Assembly: GCA_029449245.1 (NCBI GenBank)
Contig: JANATF010000002.1
Coordinates: forward strand, 1,240,001-1,304,000
Reading direction: 5' to 3'
Length of the DNA stretch: 64,000 nt
DNA from: Mortierella alpina
Taxonomy: Eukaryota; Mortierellomycota; Mortierellomycetes; Mortierellales; Mortierellaceae
The notes under the pieces were generated by a model. It saw only the letters and a program-made list of their open reading frames with translations, was not told the DNA's origin and searched no databases. Of this stretch, positions 10,349 through 20,971 are shown piece by piece. How positions within the stretch are numbered: the first letter of the stretch is position 1; each line of letters begins with the position of its first letter. Made by a program: the position numbers and the translations under genes.

Positions 10349-10951
10349 CTACTCCATCCTCATTTGCATCTGCATCATGACCGCGCCGCTCTGACCTTGG
10401 GGTCCGCGCAAGGTAATCTGCTCTCTTAACATCCTGAGTTGCATAGGCATGAGATTCTCGCCGTAATGATCTTGAATATCGCCCTTCTCTACAGCGGAGG
10501 CCAAAGAGCTCCATCCGTTCGTCATCCCCAGTCTCATACAGGCCGCTGCCTTCTCGGGTGACCACCACGACGGCAGGAGACCTGGCCGCTCCTCGGCCTG
10601 TTTCAGGAATCGCTTGAACGCACCGCTGCTATCAGCAGCACCGCCGTAAAGAGAGTCAACATCAGCGTCGCCTTCGAATTTGTAATCGTCTTCCTGCATG
10701 AGGCGGTATGAGTCGATGAGAAGCATGTACACATCTTGCTCGGATCTTCCATGGAGCCAAGTTTTGTCATGCAGCATGTGGAATGGTTTTGCGATCCTGA
10801 CAGAGAGTGGGCTTCCTGTAGAGGGTGTGGCTCCGGAAGAGTTGTTGGCCAACAGTGCAGCAGCAGCAGCAGCAGCAGGCACTGGCTGGCCCATGGTATT
10901 CGCGCTGAGGGCGGCACAGTGGTTTTTGTGCTCCTTTCTCCAGTTCTTCAA
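10349..10951 (-). pseudogene. MYND-type zinc-finger protein, C-terminal part only
   Basis: An open frame of about 200 codons. It begins with the tail of a MYND finger (NWRKEHKNHC) and continues into the conserved C-terminal region of fungal MYND proteins: GRSEQDVYMLLIDSYRL, FLKQAEERPGLLPSWW, then WSSLASAVEKGDIQDHYG and MPMQLRMLREQI. An alanine/asparagine linker near residues 25-40 is low complexity. The first cysteines of the finger are missing: the 146 bp up to the next gene's 3' end contain no Cys-rich frame, and no ATG opens the frame before residue 19 (10897). So this is a 5'-truncated copy, unless a distant exon is spliced on, or an N-terminally shortened protein from 10897. Confidence 0.6.
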
Positions 10952-11096
10952 TTGGCGACAAAGGCGGAGGTGAGGGTGACGAGTGCGGGAGTGTGAGAGT
11001 GTGGTGTGAAAAAGAAAATGAAAAATGAAGTGGCTCGTTCTCGGCTTTATTCTTTTTTTCGTGTTTTTTTCGAGCTACGTGACTCTGGTTGTCGCA

Positions 11097-11735
11097 CTAG
11101 TGCTCGCAGAGACTGAACGGCCCCTCAAACATGTCGGTGTTCATAGTCTTGACAAAGTACTTGCGCTCCTTCATGAGCTCCTCGCGGTGCTGCTTGGCCT
11201 CGTCCAAATTAATGGGCCAGTCCACCAGCTTGTGAATCGTGTGAAATATCTCGGGCGGCATCTTGTCTTCGACCTTCTGGAGCAGTCCTCTCTTGGGCGC
11301 CCAGGTCTTTTGCTGCGGTGGCACATTCGTGGTTGACAAGATCGGCTTTGTTGGGTCTACCAGGAAAAACACCAGGATACTGCGAGTGCCTGGCTTGGTC
11401 GGGTCTTCCAGCTCAAACGGCTGGACCTGGTGCTGGTAAATGTTGGGGAACGCAATGCACCGGTCCTGCTTCGTCACGATCCCGTCCAGATATTGCACAA
11501 GTGCCTCCTCGTTCTGCAGTCCGTACATCATTTCCACGCCCCGGTCATCATTTTGCTCGTATGCTGGCTCGTGGACCTGGATCCTGAAGTTGAGGCGCGA
11601 TTCGCTGATGTTCTCTGTGTGGTAGTAATAGATGCCAGAGGCGACAATGTTCTCGTTGGCCATTCCCTCTACATGCCAGACCCCTCCCTCGTACTTGGCA
11701 GGGAACTCTCCTTGGAGAAAAGTGTGAGGTAACAA
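11097..11735 (-). pseudogene. DUF4246 family protein, C-terminal part only
   Basis: About 205 codons of the DUF4246 C-terminal region. They include WHVEGMANENIVASGIYYY, a run LNFRIQVHEP, a CIAFPNIYQHQVQPFEL block and FFLVDPTKPILST. The HxE near the start and the downstream His resemble a 2-oxoglutarate/Fe(II) oxygenase-like double-stranded helix; that enzymatic reading is inference. Family members are usually several hundred residues longer at the N-terminus. Here the frame starts at an acceptor-like position (ttctccaag|GAG near 11716) and no upstream DUF4246 exon is visible before the opposite-strand leader at about 11800. I call it a 5'-truncated copy. Confidence 0.65.
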
Positions 11736-11859
11736 CGATCCAAAAAGTCAGCTATAAATGGACCGACCGTCCCTCCGCCATGTTTTCTGTTCTTCACAAT
11801 CAACAACCTCACAACACTCACACAAACACACACTCTCTCTAGAACCCTCTCACACAAAC

Positions 11860-12168
11860 ATGACTGTGCCTCCGCAGGCATATGGTGCTCCACTCATGCA
11901 GCAAGGACCTCCACCTCCTGGTCCTGGATACCAGTGACGAGATCAAGCAGCGATTGATCGCTATCAGCAAGAACTTAGGGAAAACGAGATCGGCTGCTCT
12001 GAAATTTTCTGGTTGCAGGTGCCTTGTCAGATCAAGAGATTCAACTTTTGTGCATGCTCGAGGGTTAAGAACCAAACCCATGCCCTCATATCATGCTTCC
12101 CCCTAACTCTCTGTTTCGATGTGCTGCTGAAAACACTGCTAGCTTTTGCTGTGGTCCACTCGGATTGA
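11860..12168 (+). pseudogene. small Pro-rich/Cys-containing ORF with in-frame TGA
   Basis: After a CA-rich leader, the ATG at 11860 begins a Gln/Pro/Gly-rich N-terminus (PPQAYGAPLMQQGPPPPGPG). Codon 26 is TGA (11935-11937), yet the same frame then stays open for 76 codons. That part carries a charged helix (DRYQQELRENEIG) and a Cys-rich hydrophobic part (FWLQVPCQIKRFNFCACSR, then SCFPLTLCF) to a stop at 12166-12168. This looks like a small membrane-associated protein broken by one nonsense mutation. Family not recognised with certainty. Confidence 0.4.
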
Positions 12169-12841
12169 TTTGCTGCCTACCAAAGTATAACAAGACGCAA
12201 GATCTCAAGACGAAGATTAACGTTGAGTTGGCCAAACCGCTTGAAATTCTATACTATTAATAAATATATCTAGACCAACATATCCCTGTACCAGAAGCAA
12301 TATACTTGGTAACAATATCTTGACCGAGTTCATTGCGCTACTGAGTAGCGTTGACAGTGCGCGTCCAGCAGTGTGGGACAGAAGAGGGATGGGAACTCTG
12401 TCAAGGGTGTAATGTTTCAACGGCAGAGTGAGGTGAGATTCTGCCAGCGCCCAAGATATCCATTGGCGGTTCCGCAGGCAGCATGCCGGTGCAGATGAGA
12501 GCAGGTCAAACAAATCGTCTCGCCAGTCAACTTTGCAGTTCAAGCAGGGTTCAGTTCCATCGTTCCATCTGACGACTTTTCAGTGCTCTAGGTCACTTGG
12601 TCAAGGAACCACATTAGACGGTGTTTGTCTTTATGCTAAACCTGTTCGCATGGGAACGGAAAGGTCTTCTTGGTCAGCATCATACCATGCATATCGCCAT
12701 GCTCCCCTTTTTCATATTTGATTTGACGCTTTGCTCACATGCTGCTCTCTTGACCTCTTCGACCCCCATTACCTCACACACTGCTTACTGCTCCCTTCGC
12801 ACCATCGTCTGCGTCTACCATTCAATTCACACCGCCTCATA
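12169..12841. other. intergenic, no recognised gene
   Basis: No supported ORF. The last ~100 bp are pyrimidine-rich (cttctgctcccttcgcaccatcg) and are likely the leader of the gene starting at 12842. Confidence 0.4.
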
Positions 12842-13518
12842 ATGTTTGTATCGTCACCTCCTGTGCTCGGGAAGAGAACATGTATGTCAGGTTGAATTGA
12901 TTTAGAGTTTTGTTTTTTCAAGGTCCTGCTTCTCATCACTAGACTACCTCCTTGTAATCTCTGCCAACAGCGGACAGGGATGCACCATGGAAGGACAAAG
13001 AGTATATTAAAAAGTTGCGGGTTTCTCCTGCTGAGAGTAAGTTGCTGGATGGCTGCCTGAATGCAGTGTCAAAGTTCAGTCAGGAACCGCTCAACATATT
13101 GGCAGACGCGATTCAGAAACGACAAGCTGCCATTCTGGAAGCCGAATACATACCGGGCGATCGTTTGAGATGCAGAGGAAAGGATTATAGAAATAGAGGA
13201 CGATGCCGATCCAGGTGCTGCGACCCCGGTTTTCCAAAATCGATGATTTTTTACTGCAAACTGCATGATCCCGCTCGGCGCTGCCACGGTCAATCCATCT
13301 CTACCGGCGAGCCATGTCGAAGCGTTTGTTTCGACGATATTATGCCCGAGCGATACTACTGCCACCAGCATGACCCTAAGAACCAGGACCTCCAATGCGT
13401 TGGCTTTGCTGTCAACAAAAACCGCCGATGCAATATCATATGTAAATACGCACAAAAAGAAGGTCCTTACTGCGAGTATCATGTCAATGCGAAACTCATA
13501 GACAAAAAAGAGTGCTGA
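12842..13518 (+). CDS. hypothetical protein with three Cys/His repeats
   Basis: Two exons, 12842-12881 and 12971-13518, with an 89-bp intron (gtatgt...acag); phases match and the product is 195 aa. After a charged N-terminus and a helical stretch (residues ~30-70) come three consecutive units of 35-45 aa: C-x-G ... C-x3-C ... YC-x2-HDP. They start at RCRGKD, RCHGQS and QCVGFA and end at YCKLHDP, YCHQHDP and YCEYH. Each could bind one zinc (C, C, C, H). Similar Cys clusters precede GIY-YIG (T5orf172/DUF1766) domains in some fungal proteins, but no GIY-YIG domain follows here. No signal peptide. Function unknown; nucleic-acid or protein binding is inference. Confidence 0.6.
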
Positions 13519-14077
13519 GGGGACTTGTGAATGAAATGAAAGCGAAAACGAGTTGTTAAACCTGTGTAAGCCTAGTAGTCATTTCTCCGCTTGAAGTGCG
13601 CTACCTGCCATCATTGTTGGCTATTTCATCGCCTCGCGGGTTCAGCTGTGGTGGCATGAAGAGAGGACAAGACTCCGTACTTTAGATTTATTGCACCGGG
13701 TGCTATAGAGTCTGGTCTTATACTTGCTCGGGGTTGTAGAGAAACGACTTTCCAGTTCCTTTCATAGTCCTGAGTTGTTTCGGCTCCTCTACTGCCACCC
13801 GGGTCCATGACGTTCGGATAAGAAAAAATCGTCTGCTTTATATCGGGATAAAAAAATAATCAATGTTAGTGATGCTATGCAGTATAGCAGTATATCTCGG
13901 GTCAACCTTCATAACCTGTCCCCATTTACTTACCACTCAGCTTCAGTGGCTTCTCACGATGTGGTGCAGGAATCCAATGGATGCTGAACAGCACCTGCAC
14001 GAGCAGCATTCTGATCAACTACCTGCACTCGACTGGATCCTCCTGTAATCCCGCTTTATAGAGGTACTTGACAGCGG
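13519..14077. other. intergenic, no recognised gene
   Basis: 3' flank of the Cys/His-repeat gene followed by A/T-rich sequence. Nothing recognised. Confidence 0.35.
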
Positions 14078-14330
14078 TGGACCAGCAGCACCTCGACGTT
14101 TAATGTGGGCGTTGTATTTTGTGTGGATTGTTGATTGATCGTGAGGTCTTGTAAACGTATTTGAATAGGTATTGGATCGTGATGGACTAGGTACAACACC
14201 TCCACGTTTGATATGGGCATTGTACTTTGTGTAAATTGTTGAATGATTGTGAGGCCGTGTACATGTACTTGAAGAGATGTTGAATTGTGATGGATCAGGT
14301 ACAACGGCTCCACTCTGAACCACTGAGGCG
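14078..14330. repeat. 105-108 bp tandem repeat, about 2.4 units
   Basis: Unit 1 at 14078-14182, unit 2 at 14183-14290, and a partial third from 14291, aligned by TGGAYYAG and GTGGGCGTTGTATTTTGTGT-like blocks. Unit lengths (105 and 108) are multiples of three, and minus-strand frames stay open across them with repeated HIKR-type and YTKYNA-type peptides. It may therefore be a relic of a repetitive coding exon. I do not call a gene. Confidence 0.65.
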
Positions 14331-15140
14331 GTCCGTGAAGATCGAGCCTCGGTCCGTGATTATCCTCTGAGGGACACCGAGGTTGGCGATAGGTCCGGTC
14401 TCTGGACTCCGTGGTGGAACTCTTCATGGACTCGGCGGATGACCTCTTCGTCGTTGCGATCGTGCAGAGCACGTCGACCATCCACTGCTTTGGGAGTGAT
14501 GGCGGCTGCATTTGCATCTGCTCTCTGAGGAACAGTGGTCAGAGTCGAGTTGCATACAATCCACGTCGGGTGCACCCCCTTCAGGGCTGTTTGCCTATCA
14601 GTCCCGCACCATTCTCGTATTTCTGATTCTCCTTGCTCGCGTGATCCTCCACGCTCTCCTGAGTGCTGAATTGACCTCCTGATGTCGCGTCCTCCTGATC
14701 TGATTGAACGATTCTTGATCTGTGATTTCGCGTCACCCCCCCAAAAAATTGAAGTGACCATCTTTTCCTGTCACGAAGAGTCTACGTAGGCATTACCATT
14801 TTTTAGACTCAACCTGCCAAGCTGTCAAACGCACTCTAGAACGCGGTCGGTATATCGTGCGTGCAGAACATGTTCTACAGTTGCCTGCTCTCGTTATCAT
14901 ATTTTAGTTAATGAACAGCCTTTTGAGTACGATTCTGGTTTTGAAGACGGGTGTGTCCTATTGAGTAATTGACCACTGCGAACTGTAGAAGCAGTAAAGG
15001 GTAAAGGGTAACTCTCCTCTGTTTATAGAAAAAGTCCCACTGATCACGATAAAACTACAATCATTCTATTTAACAGCCCATATCCCTCTCTCTCACTATC
15101 GCCTGCACTTGCCGCCTACACTTGTGTGTCCCGGTCCGCA
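14331..15140. other. intergenic, no recognised gene
   Basis: 3' flank of the MED12 gene. No recognised coding sequence. Confidence 0.4.
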
Positions 15141-18100
15141 TTACTGCCAGCCTTGGTGGTTGTTGTTGTTAAACTGTCCCATGTTGATATTCATCGGGTT
15201 CCCTGGGCCAAACGCCTGCTGGTTATTTCCGTTATTGCCGTTGTTTGCGCCATTGTTCAAAAACGCAGAAGGATCCATGTACTGTGGCTGCTGCTGCTGC
15301 TGCTGCTGCAGATGCTGCTGTTGGAACTGTTGCTGCCCATTCAGCACCGGAACATGAATACCTCCGATAGTCGTCGTCGTGGTCGTGACCCCAGATCCAG
15401 AGGACGCTGCCATCGCTGCTGCTGCTGCATTCTGGCTCTGGCGCATAATGTTCATCAGTTGGTGGCTCGTCAATTGCTGCGGTTGCTGTTGCTGCTGCGC
15501 CTGCTGTGGATGTTGTCCTTGACCAGGAAGAGAATTCGCAATAGGTCCCCCTGATGTCCGCATGTGCTGAGGAAACTGTTGCGCTTGCGGCTGGAAAGTC
15601 TGGTACTGTGAATGCTGCAGTGGTTGGAATTGCTGCTGCTGCTGCTGTGCAGGAGGTAGAGCAATATTACTGACAGCAGGTTGCATTGGGATCGATGTAG
15701 TAGCAAACGACGACGCCGCGCTCATTGCGTTTGATGCCATAGATGAGGATGTCGAGGCATCTGCAGAGCCCGATTCGCCTGACGATCCTGCAGTAGCGGT
15801 GGTGGTCGGTGCCGCTTTACTGCCCTTGCTGGAACGACTACCCTTGCCTTTTGTAGCTTTGGTTGCTGCGACCGGTGCAGTAGTGGTTGGAGCTGTTGCA
15901 GCCGTAGTCATTGCAGCAGCTGCTGCGCGCCCTGCTTTTGAACCAGTGTTGGAGCGCTTCTTTCCAGCGGCTGCTGTGCTGGGAGCTGCAGTACCAGCAG
16001 AGGCTGGGGGAACTGCCACTGAAGGGATGGATGCTGCAGAGCTGGCAACTGCAGAGCTTGCAAACTCGTCGTCCTTGATTTCAATGACCTCTCCATCTTC
16101 AATAGTATTAGCGCTGATCCCTGGCTGCCGACTACCGGTGGATGCTGCACCCATTCCAGACTGCTGTCCTTGCTGTTGGCCGTTCTCCCAGGACATGGTC
16201 ATGGAGTTCAAGTCCAGATCTTCGTCGTTCAAAATCTGGCCCTCCTCTAGCTCTGGATCTGGCTCCTGTACACGCGGCAAAGGAGGCACAGACCCAGATC
16301 TGATGCCACCAGTCGACGATGATGCAGGATGGCCAAACAGATCCAGTTCCATCAGATTCAACTGCTGTCCCGCAGAGCCGTCATTCAAACTATTGGCACC
16401 TTCAGTGACGCCATCCATCATCAAGTCCTGTTGCTGCTGCAATTGTTGCTGTTGCTGCTGTTGCTGTTGCTGACGCTGCTGCTGTTGGAACTGCAATTGC
16501 TGTTGCCTCTGTTGATGCTGCAAGATCAAGAGCTGCTGCTGATGCGTGTGGTTATATTCACAGGGACGCAGTTGCTCCTCAGCCATCAACAGCTCCATTT
16601 CATCGTCGCCTCCTCCATGGCCCAGCTTGAACTGTGTCTGATATGTGGTACCCTCGGTCGATTTCCGGACCTGCTTTGCGCCAAAGAACGTCAACGATAT
16701 CGAAGTGTCGTTTGCATTTTCATGCGTTGCAGCAGCGACTGCAGAGGATGCCAACGAAGTTGATGACCCTGAGACGAGGGACGAGGTGGATCCAGCAAGA
16801 GGGTTGCCTCCAGCAGTATCGCCATTGGTCTGGGTAGCTTCATACAGTCCCAGTCCGAGAGCAGGGCTTTGCGACGAAACCGACTGCTGTGGAAGATTGT
16901 GCTGCTGCTGTTGGTTCGGGTTCTGGTCCAGATCACCAACGCAATCCTCAAGCCAGTCCCAGGGTCTTGGCTGGATCTCCTTGTGTTGAACAGGTGTTCT
17001 CAAGCTATTGCTCGCTTCTCCTGCTACTCGTAGACTCGTAAAGTACACGTTGTGCTGTTGGAATGGCAGGATCCTAAAGATTCTGGATGCGAACACTGTG
17101 GGGATCGAAGTTGTCATCTGTGGCAGCCCTGTCCGAAGTTGGTTCAAAATATCGTTCCTGATGGCCTTCGAGTCTGCGCCGCCACCACTGAGTCCTCCGG
17201 AAAGAAGCAAGACCTCGTCCATAAGGCACGAGACCATGTCCAGACAAAACTCAAACAGCCTCTCCTCCGAACCATGACCATGGACGATAGAGGACACGAG
17301 CAGGTTCGTCAATCGGATCACATACGTTGCCAGATCGCAGGCTGTCGAGGACGGATGCTGAAGAATCACTGGCAAAAGGGGAACCAGCAGTCGGAGTCGC
17401 AAGCAGAGAGATGTCCGCAAATCAATCAAGTGCACGGACACGATCGAATTGTCACTGCCACCGCTATTGTCGCCATTGTCACGAGCAGGAATGGATGAAG
17501 AAAAGGTCGCGCTCTGATGGTGATCCCGCTGTTGCATGGACGCCGAAGCATTGAGCAGAAGGTCTTCAATGTCAACCGCACCAGCCTCCTTTTCCTGCAC
17601 AACCTTGGCCGCATCGTCATACGAACAGCCAATGGCGTGCATCACGTCAAAGACGCGGATACGATCTTCAAACTTCTTAAGCTGCCACAGCAGACTCTTT
17701 GCGAATCCAATCCTGCTTTCAAGTTGAGTTGCATCCAATCCCTCGAGGGCAGAAGCTGCAGGGTTGACGTAGCTATTGTTGTTGCCTGCCGATGACGCCG
17801 CAGGCGTGGATGCCGATGGTGTCGCCGCTGTCTGTCCAGTTGGCTCATCACTGCTCAAGGAGAGTGACATACCCGGCTGCCGCTCATTCATTAAGATTTC
17901 CATGACATAGTGGAAGTTGGCGACGATGGTGATATAGTCGGCGCTGCTGACCGGACGCTGAACAATCATGACATTGTAAGGGAATGTAGTGTTGGAGTGT
18001 CCGGCGAGAGCACTGTACCCATAGCGGATGAACTAAGCACGAGGTACCAACAAGCACAAAATAATGTTATCGTTAGAGCGGCACTGTTGAGACCTTCATG

Positions 18101-20940
18101 CATAAAGTTCGTTTTCCAGCCAGTGCACTACGGGCTCTTGCTTCATCTGTTGATCAGACACTTACCTCCTCAACAACATCGATCCGCATGCCTACAAGCA
18201 TCCTGCCCAATAGCTCCTTGTCCGCGGCTTCCGAAAGAACAAACTCTTGAAAGAATATGTGAATCAGCATCTGCAAGGCATCGCCTTCACCATGGTGATG
18301 GTGCGAGTGCAGTTGTGGTGACACTGTCGGGTCAGAGGTCATAGCCACACCCTCCATCAACATGGCCGATGACGACGACGCGCCTTGTCCTGTGTTGTTG
18401 AGCCCCTTTTCAGAGTGCTTGTCATCCCTGACAGACGCAGCGCGCTCCATCATGACATTGTCCAACAGTAGCCAGAACTCGACCTTGCACCGGTCAAAGA
18501 TCCAACGGTCGACTCTTGAAAAGATGGATCTTAAAGTCCTCTGGTGAACTGTCATCGTGGTCTCCTCTCCATATGCCGTGTCCAGCAGCAGCAAACTTTC
18601 GTGGCTCTCCGCCACAAGCATTTGAAACGTCTCCATCATTCTGCGGTCGACCATCTCAAGGTGCTTTCTGTTGACCGAGTTGCCCCCCTTATCGCCGAGA
18701 GTGTTTATCCCCTTTGCGTCAGAGGCAGCTTCCTGCTGCAACTGCTGCTGCTCCTCGCGGGTTTGCAAAAACATCTTGTAGGCGCCATCGACATCCATTT
18801 GACACTTTTCCCGTAGCCAGTCCGCAGAAAGTGCCCAGTCCTTGCGATACTCCTGAATCTCATGCAGCGCCTTGTGGTTCAAGGGCAGGCATGCCTCAAT
18901 CCAGACAAGGTCTCGGCATATTTTGAACTGTGTCAGCATCATTCTGCGATGCTCCTCCTGCAACTGCAATGATGCAGAGTTGCCTTCTGCCGATCCGTCT
19001 GTTGTAGGGGCTCGCTCTTGACGCGGCTTTTGCTTGTGCATCGCCACCAGGTTGGCGTATCTCTGGGTCTGCAGCGCGTGAACCTCAGCAATCGTCAACC
19101 GAATCCCACATTGATCCAGTGAATGTCCAGCAGAGATGGCGAGGTGCGAGGCTCCATATGGCTGGTGGGTTCTTGGATTGGTAGAGGCATCCTCAATCAG
19201 GAGTAGTCTCAATAGTCGGACTAATGTTTTGCATAGATTCAAGGTTGCCTCGTCCGGAATCGCTTGTTGCAATGAATCGTCTGCGTGTGGCGATGATTGA
19301 GGCGAAGGCTGGATAGAGCAGGCAACCTTGTTCAAGAGAGCTCCGCATAGGTCCTGAATGAGGATCTCAATGGAGCATGCCCCTTGTATCACTAGTTGCA
19401 CCATGAACGATAGAAACCAGACTAGATGGCTGCTGTCGTCAACATGGAGCGCGTCACCGTCGTGCATTGACGAGACCCCTAGATGTGTCGTCATCCACTC
19501 CATATCATGCAGCTTCAGCCAGGATTGAACAACTTCATCCAAGGTCCCGTTACCGACCCGCTCCGACATTTCCATCAAGAGCTCTGCATATAGTTTCGAA
19601 GCCCGGATGATTTCCTGAGACGCGGACAAGCGCGCCAAAGACTTGATTGAGCCATCCACGTCCATTGCTGCAGCCGAGCGTGCGCTTGCATCCTGCTTCC
19701 GGAGGGCATCCACGCACCCATCAAGGAGCCTAAGAGGCCAGTGCGAAAGTCCGCCGTATTTGAAGTGAAGCGACGCTGCAAGATTGGAGACCGCAGTTGA
19801 AGACGTGTCCTTGAGAAGATGCTGTAGGTCCTGGATCTGGGCGGGGATGGTGATTCCTGCAGTGGTGGTTGCCTTGGGACTGATCAGATCAACTTCCATC
19901 TGTGCGCGAATGTCCTCTGGAACATTGTACGCCTCAAAAGCGAGGTACCGCGGTAATGCCTTCAGAGGAATGCTCTTGCTCTGTAGACTGTAATGCTTGG
20001 CAAGGATCGCCTGCGAAAATTTTGTCATGGTACCCATAGCTGCCCAGACCATGTAGTGTTTCTTGGCCAGGTTAACAATATACGTCAACAGGGTCTTGTC
20101 CAGTGTATGCTCAAGTAGCCATGTACATAACTAATAAGCAGAATAATGTCGCGAGGGGTCAAAATCGAAGGACGACCGCGAAAAGTACAACAGCGTTCGC
20201 ATCCAGTAACGCAATAATACAATACCTCAAAGAGCGAATGAAAGTCGCCCGCCACCTCCATGACACAGACAATGGTTGCAAACTGCCGTCCGTTCAGCAG
20301 TGACGATCCTGGGGAAGTCATTACCCTCCAATTGTCCTCTCCGATCTGAATATGTTTGACCACATAGGATCTGACGGCGTCGAGCAGCCACTGCGACGTG
20401 ACCCTCAGCTGACAGAATCTGCTTGCAGAAAGAATCAGCTCTGTAAGCTGGAACGGTATTGACGAAGAGAGCTCGAGTCCATCCTGTGCTGAATCCTTGA
20501 TGGGGACTGTCATGTTGGCGGCTATTCCGTGTTCGCGTTCAGAGACAAAGAATGATTAGAATCTTCAAGACAACGTGTGGTCGTTGTCCTTCACTAGGCT
20601 CAAGTTTTTACCTTCAGGCGAAAACATGTGCGGCAGCTTGGCCTTGATCTGCGCCGTGATCGTGTCAAAACACTCGCGGTCATATTCGTCCTCGCCATTG
20701 ACTCCAAAGAGGACAACTCTCCTCTGGTTGAGATGGTGACGAAGCGCGCCCTTGTGCAAAGGAAATGATTGTAAATACTTGAGGTGCCTTAGTGTCGACT
20801 CCTGCCCTCTCTTACTTGGCTGCAGGTCGCCTCTCGCGATCAATCTCTGAAGGTACTGTTGGTAAGAGAATAGGTGGTCGTGAATCAAGTTGCCATACAG
20901 TCGGGCGACGGCATCCAGAGTATCCTCCTGCCCATGATGG

Positions 20941-20971
<31 letters not shown>

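Noticed and set aside
15799-16473. 224-codon plus-strand ORF and similar frames inside 15.1-17.9 kb
   Set aside because: Antisense shadows of the low-complexity MED12 C-terminus (Gln codons read as Cys/Leu runs).
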